This document shows, in pieces, positions 52,816 to 64,000 of a DNA stretch of 64,000 bases. The notes under the pieces are model-generated. The model was not told the DNA's origin and did no database searches. It saw only the letters and a program-made list of their open reading frames with translations. The position numbers were made by a program, and so were the translations under genes. The stretch is taken from NCBI RefSeq assembly GCF_905147045.1, contig NC_065906.1, positions 10,354,001-10,418,000 on the forward strand, written 5' to 3'. This DNA is from Nymphalis io (Eukaryota; Arthropoda; Insecta; Lepidoptera; Nymphalidae). How positions within the stretch are numbered: position 1 is the first letter of the stretch; every line of letters begins with the position of its first letter.

Positions 52816-53730
52816 ATATCTATGATTGTGTTCAATTGTTTATATCTTAGATTCCGTAAAATTAATTTTATTTAAATAATTTTGCTTATGAATTGGAATT
52901 GCGATTCACTGGAGAAATGAAATCTGAGAGGACTTTTAGCTTTGTGGAGGATAATCAAGTTAAATTTAAGCTAATTGCTTCTTGTCGTACATAGTCTAGT
53001 AAAGCAAGCAATTTATATTATAGTCATTTATATTATAAATATTGTTCTTTTATATTATTTATCTAATCGAGCTGTTTGAATAAATAGTTGTGGTTTAGGA
53101 ATGTTCTGTGTCTATATTAAAAACTCAGAAAATAATTTATTAATTCAAAGATGTTTATTGTCAAAACACCTTTAAACTGATTACTATATTGATATTGAAT
53201 ACACTCTAAAACTATTCGTAAAAAGAAGATAAAAATATCTCGAGCTGATATTAATAAAAATAAATATGAAAATATTACAAAGGAGAGAGCACCAGATTAA
53301 ATTAAATCCAGACTTAATCAAAGTAAACTATGCATTTTTTATAATCAGTGTCAAGGAAAGCCTACAGCTATAAATTTCAAAACTTCAAGTTACAAGATTT
53401 ACGGATAAGGAACATTCCCAAGGGTGGCCTCAACATTTTAAATGAGACGTTAAGAAGCTTGTAAATGGCTATGCTATTAAACTTTGACCTGCATGGTATA
53501 CAAAAAGCTGCGATTGCCCAGTAAATAAATTGTGTATTTTATCAATCATTTAACTTGGATTTAAATGTTTACGGATTTGTATTAATTTTCCGAATACTAC
53601 ATTATTTAAGAAAAGAAATTGGCAAATACTTTGTATAAAAGAAAAAAAGGTAAATAAGAATATTTTCGTTCTTGTTTCGCTCATATTTGAGATATTGGCC
53701 AGTTGACTAAGTGTTTGAGATTGTAATATC
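52816..53730. other. AT-rich DNA, nothing recognised
   Basis: No gene or repeat recognised before the RTE fragment. Confidence 0.55.
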
Positions 53731-53734
53731 AGTG

Positions 53735-54300
53735 AATATCAATCAATCAATCAATCAATCAACAGCCAATCGTTGTCCACTGCTGAACATAGGCCTCTCC
53801 CAAGGTGCGCCAAAGCTCCCTGTCCTCCGCCTTCCGCATCCAGTTGGTGCCCGCCACCTTCTTAAGGTCGTCGGTCCACCTGGCTGGAGGGCGCCCTACG
53901 CTGCGCTTGCCGATTCGCGGTCTCCACTCTAGGACTCGTCTGCTCCAACGGCCATCGGTCCTACGACATACGTGACCAGCCCACTGCCACTTCAGCCTGC
54001 TAATTTTGCAAGCTATGTCGGTGACTCCGGTTCTTTTCCGGATAATCTCATTTCTGATCTTATCCTTCAAAGATACTCCGAGCATAGCTCGCTCCATAGC
54101 ACGCTGAGCGACTTTGAATTTGTGGACTAGTCCCGCAGTTAGTGTCCACGTTTCGGCACCGTATGTCATGGCAGGTAAGACGCATTGGTTGAAGACTTTC
54201 GTCTTCAAACATTGCGGTATAGACGACTTGAGGACTTGACGAAGGTTGCCAAATGCTGCCCATCCCAAGCGAATTCTTCGATCGGCTTCCTTCTCGAAGT
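53735..54300 (-). mobile_element. RTE-type LINE 3' fragment with ATTG-repeat tail
   Basis: The minus strand encodes the C-terminal part of an RTE-clade endonuclease-reverse transcriptase and ends GGCCTATGTTCAGCAGTGG, GGCTGTTGATT and a (GATT)n tail (plus-strand TCAATCAATCAATC at 53738-53760). Short tandem-repeat tails are typical of RTE elements. Confidence 0.9.
53759..54268 (-). pseudogene. C-terminal fragment of RTE-type reverse transcriptase
   Basis: 169 codons are open: CLKTKVFNQCVLPAMTYGAE, TWTLTAGLVHKFKVAQRAME, KWQWAGHVCRRTDG, RSVGRPPARWTDDLKKVAG and GEAYVQQWTTIGC. This matches the post-catalytic C-terminal region seen in many lepidopteran RTE copies. The catalytic YADD and the endonuclease are missing, so it is a 5'-truncated dead copy. 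Confidence 0.9.
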
Positions 54301-54590
54301 TGTTCCTACCGTGGAGTACCGGCTTAGGTGCCGTGGAGTACCGGCTTAGAATAGTACTCCCCCAATCTCATCCCGTGGGTGTCGTAAGAGGCGACTGAGG
54401 GACGGGGAAAAGGGGGGATGGGCAGCAGCGTCCCCCCTCCCATAAACATCTTACCCCCTACTGCGCTCGCCAACACGCCTGCCCAGCGCGGCGAGTATGG
54501 GCAAACCCCTCCCTAAATGGCAGATGCGCCCAAAAAAAGGCCCCCAGTTACCGGCAAGCCCGCTAAGCCCGACCAAGGCAGTGAATATGA
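54300..54590 (+). mobile_element. GC-rich 5' leader fragment of another LINE
   Basis: GTGGGTGTCGTAAGAGGCGA matches the leader motif of the 18.9-kb LINE (CCCATGGGTGTCGTAAGAGG), then diverges into a C-rich block (CGCTCGCCAACACGCCTGCC). A 19-bp unit CCGTGGAGTACCGGCTTAG is duplicated near 54316-54355. No coding part is present. Confidence 0.7.
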
Positions 54591-54599
54591 CAAATGTTT

Positions 54600-54850
54600 A
54601 TTACAAACATATAGTTTCGCGCATAATCAATTGAAATGCGGTCTCAAGAATAAATTTGTAATTCGATCTCGATCGTAAAACATCAGAAAGTTATATGCAA
54701 CATTGACTTCAATAATTATAATATTCAAAGTATATTCGCGTCAAAATAGCGTGTCGCAGTAAATCATTTCCAATATTTTACGACCAAGACTGGTTAATAA
54801 TTAGTAAATTATCAGTGTCAAAGATTCTTTAAAAATAGCTTTACTAATCT
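54600..54850. other. AT-rich spacer
   Basis: Nothing recognised between LINE leader and SINE. Confidence 0.5.
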
Positions 54851-54854
54851 AAGT

Positions 54855-55158
54855 ACAGTAATAGCCTGTTAATGTCCCTCTGCTGGGCTAAGGCCTTCTC
54901 TCCCTTTTTTGAGGAGAAGGTTTGGAGGTTATTCCATCACGCCGCTCCAATGCGGGTTGGTAGAATATACATGTGGCATAATTTCAATGAAATTAGACAT
55001 ATGCAGGTTTCCTCACGATGTTTTCCTTCACCGTCAAGCACGAGATGAATTATAATTACAAATTAAGCGCAAGAAAATTCAGTGGTGCTTGCACGGGTTT
55101 GAACCCACGATCGTCGGTTAAGATTCACGCGTTCTAACCACTAGGTCATCTCGGCTTT
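54855..55158 (-). repeat. Family-A SINE (reverse), full length
   Basis: ATAGCCTGTTAATGTCCCTC, CACGATGTTTTCCTTCACCG, box B in GGGTTTGAACCC, head TAGGTCATCTCGGCTTT. Confidence 0.9.
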
Positions 55159-55289
55159 TACTACTAAACTAAGATCTATTATATCTATTAGATCTATACT
55201 CAATTCTTTGTCTTTAAAATGATGGTGGCGATGATGTCTTCAAATCACAATTTCCTTACTCGCATATATCAGTGGGATATTATCCAATA

Positions 55290-55527
55290 CGACGAGGTGG
55301 ACGGGCATTGATATAATATGATGTAATAGTTACCTGATAGTAAGTTTCCATTGCCATAGACATTGGCACTGTAAGTTAACAGTTCTTAACATCGTTCTAC
55401 CAACCTTGGGAACTAAGATAGTATGTCTCTTGTGCATGTAGTAACACTAGTTCACTCACTCTTCAAAACGGAAAGAACCATACTAAATATTATTTGACAG
55501 GCTTACACAAAGCCCTACTTCGAAGTA
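55290..55527 (-). repeat. Family-B repeat, old copy
   Basis: GACGAGGTGGACGGGCATTG, TACCTGATAGTAAGT, ACCAACCTTGGGAACTAAGA, GGCTTACACAAAGCCCTAC. Confidence 0.78.
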
Positions 55528-55529
55528 AA

Positions 55530-56760
55530 AGATTCCGTAGAACCAACGATTTTTCAAAGCATTCGTTTTTCAAATTCCTAATAGTTTCTACTGCTCCAAC
55601 CGTCTTAAGCTCAGAACCTCATTATTTGCAGCCTTTTAAGGAAGCCACTACTATAATGAGGCCGTAAAGTAATGTCTGACACATATCTATATAATAGGTA
55701 CAAGCGATTTATTAAAGAGTTAAAGTAATAAAAGCATAAACCCATAAAATATATTCTTACATTCATAGATAACACATTTAAGCAAGCGCCTAAAACGGAA
55801 GACCACATGTCCGTATAATTAAATAACTGTTTATTTTGATCAATTTTTTAAAAAAGGTCATTTAGATTCCTGTGAGAACACAATCCGTTTTATTTTTGGT
55901 TTCTAATGAGTGCATTGAGTTAGGGTTCCGAGGAGCAATAAATACAACGCAAGTATGTATCAGTTGTTGAAAAAAAAAAGAATGAGCTATATTAGAAGTA
56001 ATGGTAATGTACATAAACGATTACACGAATGATTTATTTTTTATGATTAATAAGTTAAATAGAAGATTTTTTTATTTGACATTCACTTGAGCATCCTGAA
56101 CAAAACATCTATCGTTCTTTTTTTAATATAGTTCTATTTTAATGTAAATGTCAAAATTGTCTTCATTGTCATTTACAATAAAAAAAATTATCACTTTCTT
56201 ACTATATTATTCACATCGAAGGAGTTCATGATATTCAAAAAAAAAGGTAGACAGATATATAGAGAAAGATACGATTATTATAATTAATATATTAATATTT
56301 ATATCGACACATAAGCACGCAGAAAGAGATAGAAACAGATATTCCTATATAATGACAGAAAGGGACCTTAAAACGCAGAGATTTGTCAAATTGGGACAAT
56401 CAAAAATCGAATCCAATATAATATAAGCCTTTAATTGGAAAATAATTATTATCGTTTTTATTATGCACAGAACCTTTTACAAGAAAATAAATTTCAAACA
56501 TAGCCGTATATTTTTATGACGTCATCGTTTCCTACAAGACAACTCGAGACTTATAAACCTGAATACGACTACACGTTGTTACCAGATGTTTAAATCTTAT
56601 CTACATGCAAGTAACAAAAATACATTAAAATTCTTACAAATATATTAGATTTGTTGTAATGGGAAAGCAATTTAATTGAAAAATACTAGTAAATTTGTAT
56701 GGTTTCGCTTGTATTGAACAAGTTCCTATGTAATTTAAGCAATAATTCTTTAATATTATT
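55530..56760. other. AT-rich DNA, nothing recognised
   Basis: Only short chance frames (55611-55808 and 56634-56843 on the minus strand). Confidence 0.55.
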
Positions 56761-56761
56761 A

Positions 56762-57092
56762 TGCCTCGTTGATCTAGTAAATAGGTTTTAATAAGCCTAT
56801 AAGTACCTAAGTATTGGATTAAAACCTCAGGATGAGCTAGCAAAAGTTATTGCGTTTTTCCATCAAGAAATCCTCATTAGCCCTATGTTTTAAAATGGGC
56901 AATGTTAACAACGTGCCTCGGAAAGCGCGTAAAGCCGATGGTCCTGCGTCTGTCTTCCCATTGGATTATGAGAGTGAGAGAAGAGAAAATTCACCTGTGT
57001 TTTACATAAAATAGCTATTTTATCTTCTGCGGAATAGGATATTCTACAGTTAAATTGCCGCCGTGACTGAAATCGGTCTGGAGAACATATCA
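56762..57092 (+). repeat. Family-C SINE, diverged
   Basis: GCCTCGTTGATCTAGTAAAT head, GTGCCTCGGAAAGCGCGTAA, TTGGATTATGAGAGTGAGAG, end GACTGAAATCGGTCTGGAG. Confidence 0.85.
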
Positions 57093-57099
57093 CTTTAAA

Positions 57100-60000
57100 G
57101 TTTGTGTTTGTTTATGTTATATTATAACACAAAAGACTTCCCAATGTGGCATATTTAATGATCGGTGCTTATGGTTAGTAGACTATTTAAACTCGAAGAA
57201 TACATTTCTATCGTAAACCAACTTTATTGTACCTTTGTTTGTAAATATTTGTAAGAAAAAATAATCCATCCTATTTTAGCTATTTTATTTCTTGTGTGTT
57301 ATTATTGTATTTTGCCTTAATTCATTGGATTTCCTATATTTAGTAACATTTCGTAATGGGCATAATTATTGTGATTGCTTTCTGATGTGTTATTGTTATC
57401 GCAATTAGTGTAATTGGACAATGTCGGCACTAATTAAACAAAAAGATAAATAAAAATACTAAATTATTACCAGAAGTGTCAATAATATTCATCACAATTA
57501 CTTAAAAATAAATAAATATTAAATTTAATTTAATTCTACGTATAATCCGAAGAACCACGTACCATGGGACATTGTTCCTAGCTGATATTTCTTCAACCGC
57601 AGAATCATGGACTTTATATAGATTGTATGGAGCTGTTAAAATAAAAAAGGCCTGAAGGCAAATAATCAGAAAGAAATGTTAATTTAAAAAAAAACTCTTA
57701 ATTTTTTATAATAACAGAATTCTTCGTACTAATTTCATGATACGCTTGCTCGTATTATAAACAGGTAGATGCTTGTTTATCGAATGCGATACTAAATTAA
57801 ATCAGCTTGATGGGAAATTTCACTCAAAATTCTATTATAGTAGGGATCGAAAATGTGAAGGACATAATAGCCTGTGAAAACACGGAACGTGGGAGATCGC
57901 TGAATTATAAATGTCTTTATAACATGGTACATGAATAAATAAAGCAACTAATTTTCTACTCGTTTTATTAAAAAGCTGCCTTGTTATTTAGCTAGATTAT
58001 AAGCGAGTCGGGCAAGCAAAAAGTTCTGTCATAAGATTGTTCTGCCGTATGTAATCTCGATGTTTTGAAGTCCGCGCTTTGGAAAGTATGTAACGTCGTT
58101 AGTTCGACTCTTTCTGGTCATGTCAAATTTCCTATCATTTAATTTTCATTAGATTATGAAAATCACGGGATATCATTTCAGCATAAATCCGCTTCCTTTG
58201 CACGCCTCTCTCGGCACGGGATTTAATATTATTATGTTTTTTCTATTCTGGTTGTAAACTTTTTTGTTTGCATTGCATAAATTTTAAGAAATTATTTTGA
58301 AGAATATTGTACAGTTCATTCGATGTTATTAATAATTAATATTAATACAAAACGCTTTAATATTTTTTTAACGTAATTCTTCGTCTTTTTTTTTTCCTTT
58401 GATCTGACGATCCTTCGTCTTGTCAACGCCATAGCCACTGATTTAAGAAACATACATTTGTGTGAAGTATGGGTGACATGTGACAGTAAATATTTTCCGC
58501 GGAAAGAAAATGTAGTAAACGTCAAATACTTTTTATCGTTATTGTTATTATTATTTAAAAAAACTAAAAAAAATGTACAAAAAATACCTAGTAATAGGTT
58601 ATTAATATAATTAATTATTAGATTTAACATGTATGTGTACATATTATGAGTATAAATTAGAGAAATGTAAATATGTCCTCAAGACATTTCGTGATTTTTC
58701 TCTATCCAAATAATTATGATTTTAGTGGTTTACATACAACATTTGATTTTATCTTTAAATTGAATTTATTCTTACAATCAATATAAAAGAATAGCAATTA
58801 TTTGCGTCTCAAGAATGGTTACCGTGACCGAAATGGGTCTGTAGCACATTTATCATAGATGTAAAAAAGATTCACAATGTTGTTATGTCAGTTTAAGAAA
58901 TTGATTAAAAGTATAAAACATTAAGAAATAATTTTACACATTGAAGAATATGAGAATGACAAAGTATGAAATATCTGTAGGTAGACCATTCCTGTCATAA
59001 GAAAAGAGCCATTTAACTGAAGTAAACTTGTTACTTAATAATATTTAAAAACGTTGCCAGTTCTATAGAATGTTTGCAATTATTTTGTGACGTCACCAAT
59101 TTGATAATATGAAACCAATAATTCAATAGGTTTTAATTAGTATAGTATGCTTTGTACGTCATTTTTTCAAACAAAACCTTTTAAGCAAATATGGGAATTG
59201 AATTGTATAAAAAACGCAAATTACACTCTCAAAAAAAAAAAAAACAAATCGTGACTCGAACCGAATTCCACATCTGCATCACAATACTCAAGGGTATGTT
59301 TCGTACATAATTGAATTTCATCTAACTCAATCGTATATTGAATAACGATCAATAATCGAATCGTACCTCAAAAATTCTCGAATTTTCCAAACAGGCTAAA
59401 TCGGAATCGTATTACAAAGATTGGCACGTTAGAACGGGACTTATTGTCACGCTAGTACGGGCTTGCGGAAACTCATTCCTGTACAAGTGTCGTGAGGTCA
59501 TAGTATAGGAGATGGATGTACTATTAATTATCTTATCTTTATAAATAAAGAATTGAAAAATTCAATAATTAGTGCTTTCTCATTGTTCGCTACGGTTCAA
59601 TGTAAATACTGTGAAATTTGGAGTGATAGTAATAAAAATAGTACTTTCTATGAACTAAAATAGTTTTTAACAGTACAACACTTTATAAAAATCGTACGTG
59701 GTAAATTTTAAATTTGTAGTTCATTTCCTGTTTGTTTAATCACTCGATTTTTATTCATTTTATTTCTAAGCCTTTTTTTATATTTAACAACTTCCCTGTC
59801 CATCGCAAACACAACGGTTAAACAATAGTCGTGAGTCAAATGTGACCCACGGGGCAGAGAAATGTTTAAACAAAATTATTTCATAGACTTTTTTTATTGT
59901 TACGAATGACTTGTTCAAATTAGTAAGTGTTATTATTGGGAAAAGAGAGAGAATTGTGAGGGTAGTTTATCAAAGAAATAGTGAAGAATATCTCAATATG
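57100..60000. other. AT-rich DNA with faint family-C fragments
   Basis: Diverged C-family pieces are near 57990-58200 (GCGCTTTGGAAAGTATGTAA) and 58818-58860 (GTGACCGAAATGGGTCTG). A 108-codon minus frame at 58316-58642 has no recognisable motif and a low-complexity Asn run. No gene called. Confidence 0.45.
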
Positions 60001-60037
60001 GGAATAAATATATGGGAATAATATATATAAAGATTCA

Positions 60038-60283
60038 ATGCGATCTTTAATCATGCTCTTGTTTTATCAATTCATTGTTGGTATCGACATTTTCGTAATC
60101 CAATTAATATTTCATCTACAACCCTTATTAAAATATTTGAGGGTAATATTATATAAAGGTTCCAATATAACTTCCGCATCGTGTCCGACCACCGTTTGGG
60201 GGCAGATTAGTCAATTAGCAAATGAGATGAAATATCCTGTCTATGAATATATTCAAACCGGAATACACAATGGATCGACATGA
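60038..60283 (+). other. Open frame of 81 codons, unassigned
   Basis: It starts with TTG or at internal ATGs, has a hydrophobic N-terminus and then SNITSASCPTTVWGQISQLA NEMKYPVYEYIQTGIHNGST. The second half reads protein-like, but there is no splice context or family match. Confidence 0.2.
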
Positions 60284-60904
60284 TTCTCAGGGTTGTAGTT
60301 CCATTGTATATTTTTAGTTTATATTTGTTTCAAAGTTATTTTTTTGGAAGTAAAAACATTTTTCTTTTCTTGTTGTGCTTTTGTGTGGGTTTGCGCCATG
60401 TAGAAATCTTTGAATTGATCTAATTTTACAATGTCAAAACATGTACAATGTTCTCGAAAGGAAACTAGTATGTCTCAGATGAAATTTTAGCACTCATGTT
60501 TTCAGCTTTATGGAATAAACTCCAAACTTGCTCATTTAGGGGAGACTTTTTCCCAGTCATTGTTATTTCACTACTTTTATGTTTCTCAATTGTAATTTAG
60601 ATTTTTTTTACATAATATGGCAGCGCTTTTTAATAATACTTCATTATAGAATTCATAATATTTACTTAACAATAAATATTACAAAATAACTAAAAACATT
60701 GCCACGATATTTAATAAAAATATATTTTGATATAATCACATAATTAATTATGTACAATATGGCCGCTTAAAAAAACATTTACATAAATTTTGCTTCGAAT
60801 AGATTATAAACAACATATGTCAAATCATTCAACCATAATTAACATTCGTAATCGTACTATCAACAAATTTGTATGCTTTTACAAACATTGGTATCGTGAT
60901 AGGC

Positions 60905-61085
60905 GTTTCAATTGATTGAGATTGGGGCCCGAGGCTGCACTGCAGGACCGTGCAGTCCGGTCTCTGTTACGCGGTGCAAAGTAATAACTTAAAACATGGA
61001 TATACGTTTGCCGCGGTGGGATTTTATAGGGATTTACACAGACGGCTCGTGGTTTTATCTGATAACATTTGTATTGTTTTGACAT
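60905..61085. other. GC-rich island, open on both strands, function unknown
   Basis: It includes ACTGCAGGACCGTGCAGT (inverted repeat 60939-60956) and a TATA-like CCCTATAAAATCCC on the minus strand near 61025. The minus frame (60879-61085) reads PYKIPPRQTYIHVLSYYF; a plus frame of about 60 codons is also open. It may be a promoter, exon or structured RNA. Confidence 0.3.
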
Positions 61086-61429
61086 TTGAAAGAGGAAAAC
61101 ATTATATGTAAAAGCTTGTCAGTATTTTAAAGTTAGAAATTCAAAATTAACTGAAAAATCTTTGGCACATGCTATTCGTAAACAAACAAATAAAAAAATA
61201 TATCTATGAAACAATATAATTAAAATTTATTTATAAAATTTTAATAAGAATGAAGAGAATTATGACAAAATCTCTGAATTAATATTATTTTAAAATTTAG
61301 TATTAAACCTAGTACAAAGTTGTGAATAAATGAATATGTATAAGTACTTGAAAGTAATAATAATAGTATCGCCAAATAAATAAACAGAAATCACAAACTA
61401 ACTTTCTGTTTAATAGATCGGGTATATAT

Positions 61430-61560
61430 TGAGTTCATGCCTGTGTTCTCTCTTAGTCTGATGGGACGGCCAACGCGACCGCAGAGAGATCAGCCACACG
61501 ACCTACGGCTTTACGTTGTTTTGTTTTGTTGTGTTTGCCGAGGCACGTACTTGAAACATT
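61430..61560 (-). repeat. Distant relative of family C, reverse
   Basis: GTCTGATGGGACGGCC, CTACGGCTTTACG and GCCGAGGCACG are reverse matches to the C-family body (CGTGCCTCGG, CGTAAAGCCG, CCCATCGGATTATG). Confidence 0.55.
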
Positions 61561-62335
61561 TAACTCTGACTTTGACTTTCTAAGAACTAGACTAACGTAG
61601 TCGAAAATAGATATGTGTGACATTGGATCATGTTGAATGTTGCAAGTTCAAAACACAATAGGTCCCTGTACTACACACGTAATATTGTGTTGGGAAAAGT
61701 ACGTGACTGTCAACACGTGACGTATTCGAAGACGTTTAAATATTATTTATGTCAGTTTTATTTTATTCCATGAAAATTGATGGATTTCATTCATGACTAA
61801 CTTGGCTGTCAGTGGTTATGCCTTCATATCATTATTCGACGAATATTTTTACTCTATGGTGTGTATCGAATTTAGAGACAAAATTTTACATTTATCAATA
61901 AATGAATCTTAAGTACATGTTAAAAAAAATATTAATAAATTATATATAAAAATATATGGATGGTTAAAGAGATCGGAGTTCGTAAAAAAATGTATATGAT
62001 TTTTACATGTATATGAATATGAAGAGTTACCATCGAGTTCCCTACTGATTTTTTCTTTAGAACCTACATTAAGAACTGGTTATATCTTGACATTAAATTT
62101 AATATTTTTAAATAACAATTCAAATGTTTCAGATTAATATCAAGTAGTAAGTACTTGATTATATATATCATAATACTAATAATGATTATCATGAAATTTG
62201 AAAGATATGTATTTTTCATGGAGTTTTTATGCTATCCACTTTGTTATAACATTTAATTTAGTGTATAATAAATAGCTTAATTTTTAACAGATAACGTTAT
62301 TATAAAAAAATTATGAATGTATAAAATTATTATAT
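61560..62335. other. AT-rich DNA, nothing recognised
   Basis: No gene or repeat identified. Confidence 0.55.
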
Positions 62336-62336
62336 G

Positions 62337-62545
62337 AGCCGAGATAGCCCAGTGAATTTTCATGTGCTTAATTTGTGATTATAATTCATCTCGTGCTTTA
62401 CGGTGAAGGAAAACATCGTGAGGAAGCCTGCATGTGTCTAATTTCACTAAAATTCTGTCACATGTGTATTCCACCAACTCGTATTGGAGCAGCGTGGTGG
62501 AATAAGCTCCAAACCTTCTCCACAAAAAGAGGAGAGGAGGCATTA
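62337..62545 (+). repeat. Family-A SINE with deletion of the box-B segment
   Basis: The head GAGCCGAGATAGCCCAGTG is joined directly to AATTTTCATGTGCTTAATTT; the 60-odd bases with box B found in other copies are missing. The rest of the body and 3' part are typical. Confidence 0.88.
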
Positions 62546-62549
62546 CGGG

Positions 62550-63350
62550 AAAATTATTATTTATTTTTGTAACGGACGTCACGCTACAAAATGTACGACA
62601 TTTATATAAAAAAAAACTAGTCTCTACTTCGTCTAGATATGTAAAATAAAAAAATCAGTCGTGTTTCATTTCGCTTAATTTCCCAAGCAGGTGACGCATG
62701 TCCAAAAAATTCATTCTTCTTAAGAAAATTATAACCACAAACAAATTTAATTTTTAAGTAATAACGATTTTTCGAAAAATCTTATTATTCCATAAAGTTA
62801 CATTTCTTGTTTAATCATTTCAAATCACTTTTTTCAAAAATATAAATATTCTTATCAAAAGCACATGTGTTCGGTTTCGTGAACGGATTGCAAATGACAC
62901 AGTGACGTTTTTTAACAATCAAAATGGCGGATTACAACCGTGTACAGATATGACATTTGTGACATTGTAGTGACTTTGACGTTTAATTTTATGAATTGTC
63001 ATTTTTCCACTAAAATACAGTTGATAAGAAATTGTTTTATGAAACAAAATTGGAGATACGTCATTTTAGCATCTATAATGTATATCATGTGTCAGAGTTC
63101 CTTTATTATAAATTGAACAATCTTCTAATAAATTCCTAGACCAAACTAGCCATTTTCTCATTTCAATTGATTAACAAATGGTACATCTGATGGTGTAGGA
63201 AGTCATAGATAATGAATCTACACGAAGTATAAAACACTACACACATCTTCAATATGTTACCGCCGCAAACATTAGATACAAAGTAAGAAACCATTGAGGA
63301 AATTGTTGAAAATAAAAGAAACTAACAAGACAAATAGTTTTTGGTGCAAG
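62550..63350. other. AT-rich DNA, nothing recognised
   Basis: No gene or recognised repeat. Confidence 0.5.
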
Positions 63351-63357
63351 ATTACTT

Positions 63358-63890
63358 GTAGGGCTTTGGGCAATCCCGTCTGGGCACGTACAACCCCCTT
63401 ATCACATATTTTACAGCCAAACAACAATACTTACCATTGTTGCATTCCGCTTGGAAGGGCGAGTAGTCCCAACGCTGGTGTACTTTTTTTTTTTTTATAG
63501 AATAGGAAGGCGGACGAGCATATGGGCCACCTGATGGTAAGTGGTCACCAACGCTCTTAGACATTAGCATTGTAAGAAATGTCAACCATCGCTTACATAT
63601 CCAATGCGCCACCAACCTTGGAAACTAAGATTTTATGTCCCTTGTGCCTGTAATTACACTGGCTCACTCACCCTTCAAACCGGAACACAACAATATCAAG
63701 TATTGCTGTTTTGCGGTAGAATATCTGATGAGTGGGTGGTACCTACCCAGACGAGCTTGCACAAAGCCCTACCACCAGTAAATGTAGGGAATTGGTAATA
63801 TTTCTTACGACGCCAATATCTATAGGCGGTGGTTATCACTTACCATCAGGTGGCCTATTTGCCCATCCACCTATATTATAGATATATAAA
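63358..63890 (+). repeat. Old family-B copy split by a younger B insertion
   Basis: The left half is 63358-63483 (GTAGGGCTTTGGGCAATCCC, ACAACAATACTTACCATTGT). The right half is 63783-63890 (GGTAATATTTCTTACGACGC, CACTTACCATCAGGTGGCCT). Between them lies the opposite-orientation copy 63484-63782. Confidence 0.85.
63484..63782 (-). repeat. Young family-B element nested in an older B copy
   Basis: Poly-T at 63484 to CCACCAGTAAA at 63782. It is almost identical base for base to 20791-21091; the one difference I see is GGAAAC versus GGGAAC. Confidence 0.92.
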
Positions 63891-64000
63891 AATATAGCTG
63901 TTACGCCTTCATGCACCTCTACTCTCGTGTGTGTGGCGTGTATAATATATACTTCGTTGTTATATATTTCGAGGAGGTGGACCTGGCGAAGCCCCGATAA

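Noticed and set aside
58316..58642. 108-codon minus-strand ORF
   Set aside because: Low-complexity (Asn run, Lys run), no splice context or domain.
63604..63798. Recurring reading frame of the type MRHQPWEL..YVPCACNYTGSLT found at about 1221, 20913, 31127, 49684 and 63604
   Set aside because: It is the translation of the family-B repeat in one frame; copies carry unrelated stops and no codon-level conservation, so it is not a gene family.
1..64000. CRISPR array, operon, phage or plasmid origin
   Set aside because: No regularly spaced direct repeats, no prokaryotic gene organisation; all evidence points to an insect chromosome.

Overview
The window looks like nuclear DNA of a butterfly or moth (Lepidoptera, plausibly a nymphalid). 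It is AT-rich and intron-rich, has GT-AG splice junctions, and is packed with tRNA-derived SINEs and non-LTR retrotransposon copies of types common in butterflies. The lineage assignment is an inference from these features.

Layout. (1) 1-14,600 (+): the 3' two thirds of the alpha-neurexin gene Nrx-1. Sixteen exons (2198-13524) could be joined in one consistent reading frame of 1,167 codons. They encode the end of LNS3, EGF-B, LNS4, LNS5, EGF-C, LNS6, an acidic and Ser/Thr-rich stalk, one membrane span and a cytoplasmic tail ending in KEWYV. The 5' exons lie left of the window. (2) 14,600-24,300: AT-rich intergenic DNA with a 193-bp retroposon fragment flanked by a 12-bp direct repeat and a long but dead LINE (18.86-22.81 kb) that carries a nested SINE-like insertion. 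(3) 24,411-26,375 (+): an intact intronless divergent ionotropic receptor of 654 residues. (4) 26.4-44 kb: repeat-rich DNA containing a short unrecognised minus-strand gene (30.36-31.52 kb, 2-3 exons, poly-A signal) and several exon-like islands. (5) 44.9-46.86 kb (+): a young, 5'-truncated copy of the same LINE with an open reverse transcriptase. (6) 47-64 kb: mostly AT-rich DNA with repeats, an RTE-type LINE fragment (53.7-54.3 kb), a second LINE 5' fragment, and a few unexplained GC-richer islands.

Four short interspersed families recur and are called A, B, C and D here. A, C and D have tRNA-like heads with box A/B motifs. B has no clear Pol III box. B shares a 19-base hairpin-forming 3' motif with the LINE in the window, and A has a 3' end resembling the RTE element, so the window appears to hold two SINE/LINE partner pairs side by side.

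Most notable: an in-frame 84-bp alternative acceptor at the canonical neurexin splice site 4, the unrecognised minus-strand gene, the SINE/LINE tail sharing, two long perfect fold-back sequences inside Nrx-1 introns, and several isolated exon-like islands in otherwise empty DNA. No operon-like, CRISPR or phage system is present.
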